This document shows positions 26,200-38,045 of a stretch of DNA of 64,000 nucleotides, piece after piece (the first letter of the stretch is position 1; the number at the start of each line of letters is the position of its first letter). This DNA is from Tetrahymena elliotti 4EA. Lineage: Eukaryota; Ciliophora; Oligohymenophorea; Hymenostomatida; Tetrahymenidae. Position numbers and translations under genes: made by a program. The notes beneath the pieces were generated by a model. The model had not been told where the DNA came from and ran no database searches. It saw only the letters and a program-made list of their open reading frames with translations. The stretch spans positions 292,733 through 356,732 of the forward strand of contig JH720344.1 in assembly GCA_000231825.2 (NCBI GenBank), read 5' to 3'.

Positions 26200-26830
26200 G
26201 TTTCTATTTTATTTTTTTAAACACATAAACATTTTCCCATAAATATAGGGTGGGAATGCTTAAATTTAACAAATTTTTTGGTAAAATCTAAATTTAAGTA
26301 AATCTGTTAGAGGAAAATTTTAGATTTTTGGAGATTTATTCTTTCACACATATTAGTCAAGAACATCAGCTCATAGCTTTTGAGTTTAACTATTTTGAAG
26401 TTAATAAGGAAATTATTAAAATCTTTAGGTCTTTTGCTCCTAATATTCTGTTTTTTTAGATTTCTTTAAAAGAATATTCAGTTTTGAATTTTCCCTCTTT
26501 TCAAGATAGTTGAAGAAAGCAAGTGAAATCGTAACTTAGGTGTTATTCTAGTTTAATTATTTTTTTCTGATAAATATTTGTTAAATCATTGCTCATTAGG
26601 CCTTCTTCTTCAAGCTAGAAAGTAAAATAAATTATTTTTAATACATTTAATCTCAGATAATAAGCCCCCCTAGATTTATTAGATTGTATATACTATAGCT
26701 CAATAAGGTGAGAGAAAGTTAAAGTTGTCTTACTATTAATTTATTTATCTTTTGATAAATTATTTATTAAGTAAAGATGACTATTAGTTGATATTTATTA
26801 TTTCTGAATTTTTTAGGGGGGTTGGAAAAA
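26200..26830 (-). pseudogene. possible decayed coding sequence
   Basis: On the minus strand, protein-like segments run in one frame but are interrupted by TGA codons: LEEEGLMSNDLTNIYQKK, then after a TGA KEGKFKTEYSFKEIQKNR and ILGAKDLKILIISLLTSKQ, then after two more TGAs FSSNRFTQIQILPKNLLNL. No short GT-AG introns remove the stops cleanly. It may be a relic gene, or the 5' part of the gene at 25446 with introns I could not place. Composition alone is weak evidence in DNA this AT-rich. Confidence 0.25.
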
Positions 26831-27593
26831 AAAAGTCAATTCAATTTATTTATTTTGATTGATAAGATTTATCAAAATTTATATGTGTTATCTCTTTATA
26901 GAATTTAAAAATATTAATATCCTCATTATAAAAAAATATTTGGTTTATGAATAATAATATTTTTGAGGAAATTTCAGTTCTTCTAATTTCTACTAAACTT
27001 CAAAATTTTTTAGTTTATTCCTATTTTGAGTTAATAGATAGATTAAAAATAAAGTCATAATTGGTAATTAGTTTTAGTTTTTGTAGTTATGATTAATTAC
27101 TGTATATTTATTATATCCTCTATTCATCAAATTCTATCTACTCATAAAGAAATATAAATTAATTAAAATTTAAAGACAAGAGAGATACTTTATATAAATT
27201 TTAGATTTGTATTTATATTTTATTTTAAAAATACTTTCAAAATGATTAAGTTAGGATAAAGAGATATTTTGATTTTAAATAATGTTTAAAGAACTTTTAT
27301 AATAAAATTAATATTTAATTTAAGACAAAATAATATTAATAATATCTATTTTAAATATATTTTTGCATTGAGGATGAGATATATTATTGATATAGAAAAA
27401 TAGAGAAGTAAGTACTTAGTAGTAAAGGTAATAAGAGAAATAATAAGAATAATAAATAATTTAATAAAATTAGTTAAAAATTTGTAAATGTTCTAATTTA
27501 TTTTCAAATAATTTAATTTATATTTATTTGTTATTTTAAAATGTTTTTAACATTTCAGATTATATTTTGAATAATCAATATTAATTTTATGAT
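26831..27593. other. intergenic region
   Basis: AT-rich spacer downstream of propeller gene B. Nothing supported. Confidence 0.55.
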
Positions 27594-30500
27594 TCACAAA
27601 TCTATTTTATTGTCATAGTTGTTGTTATTACTGAAGAAGTCATCTTCAAATTTTAAAGTAGCATTTCTATTTTTGTTTCGTCTACTATTAGGGTTCTTTA
27701 TTATAGATTAGATACTCAGATTACTTCCATTCTTTAAATCTATTTAGAGGGGCTGTCTTGAATTTCTTTTCTAATAGGGATTTTGAAAAATGTTAGATTT
27801 TTGACTTTTTCTTTCTCTCTTTTTTGAAAAGATATTTTATGAAGAGCTAAAAGTAAACATTTTAAACTTTCTTTTGAACTCTTACTCTAATGAGCTAAAT
27901 AATTTCAAAAAGGAAAATTGAAAAATGAGATAATTTTAGGTGTTGAATATCTATATTTTATACTATCCTTGGCTTAGATTTTCTAAATCAAATTTAAAAG
28001 TTAGACTTTCAAGTTCGATATTGTAGCTGATATCACTGACTTCTTTTTGATCTTGTATTTTGCTTAATGCTATTGGATATCTCCTATAACCTAAGTTTAA
28101 ATTATCCATAATTTATTTAAAAGAATTAGTCCTGTGGTTGTTAGAATTTAAATCATTTTTTAAAATTGTTCCTAAATCTTTTTTGTGGCAAATAATTTCT
28201 CCTATTTACTAGCTACTGATGTGAAGGGATTCTCCAAAACATTATTTATAATTTTTTAAATTGAACTTATAATCAAATCCTAAATAATCTGATTTAATAG
28301 AATTCTATAATATTTTAATATCATAATCTAATCCAAATTTATTTTTTTCCTATTTCTTTAGTTCATTCAAACATCTTTTTAACTCTTCATTATTTATCAA
28401 CAAATCGCTAAATGAAATCCTTGATTCTTTATTCTCTTCAGAAGATTTCTAGGTGTTATCTTTTGTGTTTGAAGAAGATTCTTCTAAATTTTAAATTGTT
28501 GCTACACTGATTGACTGCTAGATAATCTTTTTTTCTTTTACTAAGTTCTATTTCAATTAATAATTTATTTAAATTAATATAATTGATTGAAAACAATAAA
28601 AAGATCTGGTAACACAACACTCTCATGGATTTCTTCAAATATGATATGAAAATAAATAAATTTTTGAAGAGTTATTTTTTGTTTATTTAGAGAGTAAATG
28701 ATTTTATTATGAATCAAAATGATTAAAAAAGCTAAATTTTGGATGATTCTAATTTAAAACTAATTTCAAGAAAACTTTTGGTTAATTTGAAAGGAAGTTT
28801 TACCTTATACCAATTGATTGCTTTTAATTTTTTCATGTAATGATTCTTGATTAGTTTATAAGCATAATAAGAATTTGAATCAGAATAGAGAGCATACTTG
28901 TAAAAGATTGAAATGAGGGCTTCTCTAATTTCTGAATATTTGTTTTAAAGAGTTTGGGTTTTAAGCTTACTAAATAAATTCTAATTTTTCTCTAAAATAG
29001 AACAACAATCTTGAATGAATTCTTCTTCGTTTAAGTCTCCTGACTGATTTAAATAATTAAGATAGAAGGTAGATAATTATTCTTAATTTTCTTCATCAAA
29101 ATCCTCAATTTTAACTAATTCATTTTCTTTGAAGCATTCTTTTAAAAGATTGAAAAGTTAGACAGCAGTCCTCCAATTCGATTATCTTAGAAATAGCTTT
29201 TTGAAGAATATTTTATCATTACTATAATACAGATACTCCGATGAATGGAGATAATGCTTGTAAAAGAATATATTATGAATCCTTTATCTAAGAATGTATA
29301 TAATTATTAAGATAAAAAGTATCCCACTTATGATAGCAGTTATTTTTAAAATTTATTTTGTTGAGTAAATACTAAATTCTATTTCCAAAATTTCATAATG
29401 ATATTCATACCCATCAGTAACTCTAAAATATAATGTATAACTATTTTCATATTAATCTAAAGAAGCCATCCCAGAAAGAACCTATTATCCATCAAAGCAT
29501 ATCCAGGATCCATCACAACTTTTAGGCAGACTCAATGTACAATTTAAATCAAAGAATCCCTTCATTTTTAATTTTATATTATTAAAAATGATTGGAAAAA
29601 TAAATAATTACCTAAATTGACAAGCTCAAAGTTGAGTGGTAAGAGAAAATTTCTTATAAATTAAAAATTAATTCAAATTTAGATTCAACTTAAAGGCCAT
29701 TAGGATATTTTTCTTGATAAATTTCTTAAAAAGTTTGAATGTTCGTTATGTTTTTTTTATACCAAATGAACTAAACTTCTTGGTAAGTGAACTAAGATGA
29801 CCAATCAGAATCTAAAGAATCAGAAAGGTCAAATTGAATATGCTATGAAAGTATGGTTTGATTAGAATAAATTGATAAATTTTATATTAAATAGTTATTT
29901 ATAAGTTCTGGAGAGCCCTGCAAAAATAAAACTGTATTATTTTAATAAAATTATGACAGGATTCCTTCAAATTTTTCATTCATAAAGTATGATATTTCAT
30001 TTAGAAGGTAAATTGTTAATGACACAGAAGATTAAATTGATTAGACATAGCATAATTTTGCGGGATTATTCTAACAAGTTAGTTGAGATGGAGTTAAAAA
30101 AAGAGAACGATTTATTTTAAGTGAAAAGAAATAAAATAAAGTTGAATTAATGAGCTTTTCTCTAATAAAAAGCAATAATTACTCTTCATCATTTTTATTA
30201 TCTATTTATTTCATGCTTTTTAAGAAATCATCTGGGAAATTATCCAGTGGACTCTAATCTTATGAAGCACATCCATCTGTATTTAGCAACCCATATTGAA
30301 TCTATTTTTCAAATAAATTAATTTAAACAAAATATTTTTAAGATTTTTGGATTTAAAATAAAAAAATACTAAAATACATTTGAAATAATTAATTAATTTT
30401 TAAGGTAACATAAGATTTATCCTCATAAAATATAAAATAAGGCTCTACTTTCTATCATTGAAATTTATATTTTATTAATGAGGTAGAAGCCAAAAAAGTA

Positions 30501-33073
30501 AGATTCATAAATAAATGAAGATTCAAAGGATTTTTATTCAAATATATTATTACCATTGAAGAGTAAATAAGTTAAGATTCTGAGGAATTTATGTTTAAGG
30601 TGGTAGAGTCGATGACAAAGTCAGTTTATTAGAAGAGTATTTATATTTTTAATTGAAAAAGGAGAATTATATTTTGGCCAGTGAACAAATCTTTTGATGG
30701 ATTTAAGTACATATGTTAATTCTTTGTATCTAAGGTTATCCAACTAGGGACAATATTTTGCTATTCATAAGGCTCTTAAAATACTTTTAAGCTTTGTATT
30801 TGATATTAATTTTAAATTTGATAAGGGGAAAAATGAATCATAGTCTCTTCACCTACAAGTGCATATTATTATGACTATGCAAGTTTAATATTAGTTTCAT
30901 TTATTCCATTTGAAAAATCAAACATATTTTTTAATTAAACTGCTGGTCTTGAACCAAAATCACTTTCTCTTAAAATGTTAGCTTGTTTTTCAAGGTAATA
31001 TACTTTGATATCTGTCAAATGTTAGACTATCAAAATACTATTTTTCTCATCTATTTGGCATTTTCTTGTTTCCTCTCCTCCATCGGAGAAACTTTGTACA
31101 ATTTTTATTTTATCTAAATTTGATAAATCAATAACTGCAATTACACTTCGCTGGGATTAATTCACAAGAAGAGAATTTGGCATGTTTAATGGCTGAAATA
31201 ATTAAATAACTAATTTGTTAAGATATTAAGTTGATATTACTTTAGGTTTGGTTATATCTGAAGAATCTATAATAGTAACACCTGAGATTCCATCAGCTAT
31301 GAAAAACAAATTTCTATTTGCTTTATCATACTCTACTTAAAACGCTCCATACAGTAAGACATAATCTATGAATTTTATTTAGAAGTCTGAATATAACTAA
31401 AAGTAAACAGCTGCTTAGTTTAAAATTGTGAGTACTCCAAATTTATTATGATGATCAACAGCAATAGAAGAATGGTCATTTGTATATAGAAGCAATTTTT
31501 CAGCAGATTAAATAATTTTGAATTCTTAAATATTCTTGATATCTAATGTGATAATAAAGTTAGAATAACACATTATAAGATACTCTTCATTATTGAAAGA
31601 AATCAATTAATTTATTTAGTGAACATAATCAATAGTAAAAGTATATATTAAATCAAATTTAGGTTGATTTTGAGGATTATTACTAGATGTGTCATAAACA
31701 AATATTTTTTGAGAATAAGCATAGATTAAATACTGTCTTGTTGGTAAGTGATAAAGAACACACTTCTTAATTATATTATTACTGACATATTCTCCAAGCA
31801 GGAAAGGAGATTAAACAATCAATTTATATGAATATGGCAAAGATAAATCATATACATAGAATTAATATTTTAAACTTCCAGACACCACTAAATATTAATT
31901 ATTTACGAAGCAAGAATTAAAGTTATCATCTATGTTTTCATCTGTCTCAATATTTACACTAAAATTCTATCTATATAAGCCAACATAATCAATATTTTCT
32001 GACGGTACTGTCTATTGAAAAACCAGAAGATAATTTCCAGTAGAAACTGCAAAATATCTATAATTTACACCAAAAAAAACTAGGTTGGAAAAATTTCCAA
32101 ATTATTTGATGAGTTAAATAAAAACAGGCTTGATTTTTTTTGAAGCATCTGAAATATCAAAAATCTAAATACCAATAGACCTGACTCCTAAAAAAAGCCA
32201 TTTTTCATCCGGAGTGATAGAAAATTTATTTAAAACTAAACCTGAAGCAACTTTCAATAGTAAGGAAGACTATTGGCTAGAATTAATAAATTTGCTTTGA
32301 TCTTAATATAAATTTGATATATCTACTATTTGCACTCCATCATATTCTGAATTAGAATATAATATTCTCTCTTTTTAGAATACATATACTTAAGTAGATT
32401 AATAGCCAACTAGCGTTAATGTTGTTATTAGCGTTGGATTAAATAAGTCTTCTCCATTGAATATACTCAAACCAGAATAATAATTGCTTAAATAAATAAA
32501 TTAGTCTACTTTTGTTATACAAAAAGTTTATATTTTTTCAATTTTATTTTCAACTCTTGAAATGAATTTTATTGAAATTTGATTTGTAAATTCATAGATT
32601 ATCAAACTTCCTTGAGACCCTGCATAAATGTAATTTAGATCAGGCTCAACAAATATACAATCTAAGCTGATTTAAATATCTGTTACTTAATATTTGAGAA
32701 TTTATATTAGAAGTCTTGTATCAGGAGAAATCTTGTAAGTATATATAAAATTATCAGTAGTAATCGCAAAAATATAAATGCCTTCCACAGTCGCTTATTT
32801 AACTGGCAATTCAATAGTCTAATTAGCTAGATAATCAATTTAAACATCAATTACTTTTAATTAAATTCCATTTATAACTTCTATGATTAATTGAGGATAT
32901 TATTTGATTTGTAGAATTTAACATAGGTTTTAACCTCTATCTGCTGCTAAATATTGATAATATGGCATAGAGTTATAAAAAATTTAGCAAAAAATTTAGT
33001 AAAAGCATAATTGATAGGCTAAAACTGTTAAAAACTTTAGTAATATTTATTTAAAACTAATGAATTTGGCCAT
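27594..33073 (-). CDS. LVIVP-propeller/cadherin-like membrane protein B
   Basis: Four exons: 30554-33073, 29612-30451, 28804-29559 and 27594-about 28526 (acceptor at 28527 or 28518; both keep frame), giving about 1680 residues and TGA at 27594-27596. It starts MAKFISFKQILLKFLTVLAY, a signal peptide. The propeller has LVIVP-type strands such as EYDGVQIVDISNL, VRSIGIQIFDISD and GISGVTIIDSSD (to about residue 660). A cadherin-like domain follows (VPSWITLDTKNQHMYL), then a beta-rich region and SWICFDGQQVLSG just before the single membrane span (ILKITAIISGILFILIIIYI, about 1190-1210). The tail has a helical segment ending INWYK, a second sandwich (IELESLTFKF, GQYKIQIFNTQNYLI) and a basic, asparagine-rich end. 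It is paralogous to genes A and C; the NWYK intron and its phase are conserved. Likely surface receptor or adhesin; no ligand can be named. Confidence 0.85.
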
Positions 33074-34220
33074 TTTATTAATTAAAAATTCTTTTTTTGA
33101 CTAATTTTTAAATCAATTAATGTGTTAGCAAAACTCACTATTTTATCAATTATCAAAAAACTAAAAAAAAGCAAGCAAATCAAATTTTTTTGCTCTCAGT
33201 AAATTTTTATAATGAAAAAAATCAATCATATCTTCATATCTTCACTAATTGCCGAATTCAAAGAATATATCAAAAAGCAATATAAAATTTAATTAAAAAA
33301 AATATTTGGATTAAATTTCAAACAATATTTAATAAAAAAAAGTGTTCAATATTTAAATTGATCAAAATAAAATCAAAGACTAGTTGTTTATAATCCATAA
33401 GAAAGATATCTTTCGAAAAGAAATCACATGTAACAGTTAAATAAAGGTTATCTGTCTAAAATTAATTATTTGTAATTACCATATAGATACTTAAGAAACT
33501 TTTTTATTTTAAAAAAATTGTCAAATTTTATTAAAGATCAAATATTTTACTCTAAAAAATTTAATAGAAATTATTTCAAGGACATTCAAGTGGTATTGAG
33601 ATAGATAATTTTCTAATATTTAATAGATTTAATTTATTAATAAAGGGAAAAAAATTTCAATTTATTCAAATTAAATCAAAAAGATATAAATAGATAAAAG
33701 TTTCTATCAAAAAGTTACCATTTATTACTATTAATAGTATTTATTTATTTATTAAAACAAACCAATTATATGCAAAGAAGCGATTCTTATTTGTTAAAAA
33801 AATTAGTTATTTACAAAAATTTTTAAAACAATAAAGTTAAAAAGTAAACCAAAAAATAATTTTATTATTTAGATTTGTTTGAAAATATGCTTTTATTTGT
33901 GAGTATTTTTCCTATACAAAGTTACCTTTTATTAGATTTAAATTTTAAGATACTAAATTTAAGATAAAATTTTTATTTTTGTTAACAAAATATTGATTTT
34001 GTTTTTATTTAAATAATTATAAAATTAAAATTAAAAAAAATAAGAAAGAAAATGTTGAAGTGAAAATAAAACAATTAAATTGATAATTAAGTGATAACAA
34101 TAAGTATGTAGTATGTATATAAATTTTAGCTAGATAATATCATGTTAGTAAAGAAATTGTTAAATAGATAAATTTTTAATAATAAAATATTTACTTTTTA
34201 GTAAAATTTCTTGATTTTAA
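33074..34220. other. intergenic region
   Basis: AT-rich spacer of 1.15 kb. It contains a perfect 14-bp palindrome gaaagatatctttc at 33401-33414, otherwise nothing recognised. Confidence 0.55.
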
Positions 34221-37200
34221 TCATACTGTTTATTGCTTGACTGAAACAATTTTTACATTTTGACCAGCTACTTCATTTTTAGCAATGAATTTTTTGACAA
34301 CAAGGTCTTCAAATAAACATGCACAAACTCCAGCTATTATAGTAATAAGAAGGATAATATTCATGGTTTTTTATTCGTCTTGTAGGTTAAGATCAAAATC
34401 AAAGGAAGGAATTTGAGTATCGAGTTTGGCAAACATAACAATAGTATAAACAAATTCTCCTAGCCAGAATAAAGTGAGTAAGTAATTTTAGATAAAGAGT
34501 TACTTGAAAGGCTTAGAGATATAAAAACTGAAACAAGATGTCATATAAAAAAAGACAATCATCAAGAAGATAATAGTATTTAATTCACCTTACTTTCTAA
34601 AAATCTTTTATCCATTAACAACATCAAGAGTTTCATCAGAAATGTGCCAAGGTTAATCTTTAAGATAGGCAGCAGCTATAATCATAGAAACTGAATATAT
34701 TATAATTTATGAGTAGATGCTAACACAATTAGGCAACTTGTAGAATTTGTCATCAGGTATTTCAGGTTGCAATTTTTTAACAGGTTTACTTGCAGCTAGT
34801 AAAACCAATAAGGGCATACCACAAAGGAAACTTAAAAATGTAAATTAGAAATCACCAAAATTTTATGCTTCTTCAAGCATAACCATGCATCCGACAAATT
34901 TAAGAATGTTTTAAATAACAATGCAACGGAAAATTTCTATATTGTTAGCCATAGTAGCTCTACCATCGGCAAGGATAGTTTCAACACAAGATATTGAATC
35001 ACTTTTAGAAGAAAAAGGGGCAGTTAAAGCAGCATCTGATGAACTAAAGGAAATACCTACATCAGCTTGTTTAATTGATTCACAATCATTAGCACCATCA
35101 CCGATCATACCTACTTTAATGTGTTATAATTAGAGTAGTTCAATGATTCTTCTCTTTTATTCAGGACGCATTCTAGAAAAAACACTTGCTTACTTGACTA
35201 AATTTTGATAATTTTTCATGACACCAGTTTGAAGAGTAGCAATTTCTTCATCATTCAAGGTAACTTATTAAACATTTTAGTTTTCATGTCCTTATTCTGA
35301 GTTTTTGTCTTCAGACATACTTCCATTGCTGCTGTTATTGTTTTAGTTAATTTGTTTTAACATATTTTCAAAATATTCTATGACTTTTCCTGTAATAACA
35401 ATTTGTTCTTAAGCCTTAACAAGATAGTTCAAAACATCAAGAGGAGTTTAGTCATTAGGTATTTAAACGGTTTCAATTTTTTCTGATTCAACCTTTGAAA
35501 TAACCATATTTTAACCAGGTTGTTACATATCAGCAAAAAAAATCTTTTGTTCAGGGTTTAAGATATTGCATTCAGATCCTGTTTAAAGAGTTGTAAGAGG
35601 ATTATCACCAGAAATAATTTTACATTAAACTCCACCTTCTCTTAAACGCTATATTACATCAGCAGTATCTTCTTTTAACTTATTTTCAAGAACTAAAAAT
35701 CCTAAGAATCTGAGATTTTATTCTAAATCTTAACGTTACATAGTTGAAACATCTTCTTATGATTGATCTATTTCTCTGTAAGATAAACCCAAAACACGGA
35801 AACCCTTAAGAGAGAGTTTGTTTAATTATTCAGTAAAGTTAGCAGGAATTGAATCATCATTACAAAGTTCTTTAACACGCTCAGGAGCACCCTTCAAGAA
35901 TGCATAGTATTTGTTTTCTTTAGTATCATGAACAATAGAAGACATTCTTTAAACATCAGAGTCAAATTCAAAGACATTTAATACTTCTAACTTAGAAGAA
36001 CCTTTAGTGGAAGTAAATTTAATAGAAACATCCTTAGAATTTTCAATCTTGTATTATGAATATTTAAGCATTTCAATATCAAGCATATCACCAACTAATT
36101 CATTATTCAATAAATAAGCTCCATGGCAAGTAGAAAATAACTTGAAATGTAAATTATTTTCTAATTCTGAGTTCTTTAGATCCTTAACAGTGAGCATCTC
36201 GGTTAAGTTAGAGTCGTAATATCCATCAACATCAATACCAATAGTTGTTAAAGTACCAGTCTAAAATATTAAATATAAACAATTATTTTTGAGTTGATAT
36301 TTTTAAATTTAATTACCTTGTCAAAACACATGTGAGTAACTTTTCCTGCAATTAAAGTCTTTTAAGGTTCTATACCAAATATGTTGTTATTTCTTAGTCT
36401 CATCAAAGAGAAAGTAAGACTGAGAGATTAGAAAATAGGTAAAAAAGGAGGAACAATCCAAGTAATAGTATCGAATAGTCTGTAGAAATAAATGATGACA
36501 TCAATTTCTAAATCAACCATTTTAGGAACTCTAGCTAAGAAAACGATAAACATTACAACACTTAGTCCTATTTTTAATAAATATTTCTTAAATCACTAAA
36601 TCAAAATGGCAATATATTTTACCTGCAAAGAAAAGAATAGAGTTTTTAATAAAGTCAAATTCTGTTGGTCTAGGGTATAAAACTGATCTTAAAATTTGTC
36701 CCTTAAAAGATGTGTATCCAACTCTAATTACCTTAGCTAATACTTTTCCTTAACCATCAGATTTAGATTAGAAAATAGTAGTACCATCAAATAAGTAATA
36801 TTTCTAATTTATTTTAATAAATTTTAATTAATTTTATGTTTCTAATATATTTTTCTGATGAATTATTATGAACAAATAAATTAATACCTTGTGATCAGAA
36901 GAGCTATAATCAAAGCAAGATTCGTCATCTAAGCTAATAGGTGATTTAGGGATAGGTACAGATTCACCAGTTAATGATACTTCGTTCATTAGAAGTTCTC
37001 CAGAAAGTAACATACAGTCACAAGGAATAGTCATTTTTTCTTTTAATTCTATTATATCACCAACAACAAGCTCCTTGCAATCAATCACCTTTCCTTACTA
37101 AGAATCTAGAAAAAAAAAAAAATTAGTTCAAATATGTATAAAAAATTTAGATCAATAAATTAGTTTTCATGTAAAATAATAAATCAAAAGAGCGAGTTGC

Positions 37201-38045
37201 TTAATTTAAGATGAATTTGCATGCTTATTTATTGATGGGAAATATTTTTAATTGTTCATGAAAAAGTAAAAAGCTTTTAAAAATGAATGATTAATAAATT
37301 TACCAGCTCTAAAAACTGAGACAGTTTAATTATTTTTAGCTAATTATTGAATTTTTCTTAAGGAAATTCTGGTCATAGCATAATTTAGTAGAGTAATTGC
37401 AAATTATACACTAATAATAATGACTGCGAATTAGACATAGTTTTGTAAGAGCCAAATAATTACACTAGCATACTATAGGAAATAAAATGGAGAAGTCATT
37501 TCATGAGCCAAGAAACCAAACAATGAAGGGATTTCAATTGTTTTTTCGCATACACCATATTCAGCTCTATGCTCGTTAACTCGTTCTTCTGTTAAATATT
37601 CATGTTTTGAAAGCTGAGAAAATGGAATTTCACAGATGGGGAACTCTACTGCTCTGAACTCCTAATTTGAATCACTCATATTACGGAGAACATAAACAAG
37701 CTTACGGTTTTTAAAGCAAATCCAATTTTCAAGTTATTAAGTAGAAGGATTTCTTATTTAGAAAGATTCTCTTTTTTGAATTGAGACAACACCATCCTCA
37801 TTTTTCACTAAGATATGAGTACTTTCAGATACATTTGAACAGTTTTTATAAAGGAATCTTCTTCTTAAGCGGAAAGACCATTTTAAAAAGAGGAGAAAGA
37901 TACCGCATGTAATTATGCTTAAGAAGACAACAAGGGCTATATCAGATTTAGATTACTTCAAGAGTTTAGCATAGAGGACTTCACAACCTCCTTCAACATT
38001 AGATTTTCCAACTTTAAAGAGATGATGTTGGTTTTAGTTAATCAT
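34221..38045 (-). CDS. P5-type (P5B-like) cation-transporting ATPase
   Basis: Five exons: 37304-38045, 36888-37105, 36623-36803, 36317-36567, 34221-36260, giving 1143 residues with consistent phases. Introns are 198, 84, 55 and 56 nt. P-type motifs are all present: LTGESVP near residue 292 (actuator), phosphorylation motif FDKTGTLT with Asp about 463, KGAPE, and MIGDGANDCESIKQADVGIS in the hinge. Substrate-site membrane segment M4 reads VPPFLPIF, matching the P5 PP-x-LP signature; P5B enzymes usually have PPALP. The N-terminus carries an extra hydrophobic segment (LVVFLSIITCGIFLLFL) typical of the P5 group. P5B enzymes (ATP13A2-5 type) work in endolysosomal membranes, and the characterised ones export polyamines to the cytosol. 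P5A is the main alternative. The intron 36261-36316 falls inside the phosphorylation motif, between DK and TGT. Confidence 0.92.

Noticed and set aside
30600..30650. Apparent +1 frameshift in propeller gene B
   Set aside because: Re-checking codon positions against the start at 33073 showed the frame is continuous; the shift came from miscounting a run of T.
34921..35133. Plus-strand 70-residue open frame
   Set aside because: It is antisense to the hinge region (GDGAND) of the P5 ATPase, a mirror of real coding sequence.
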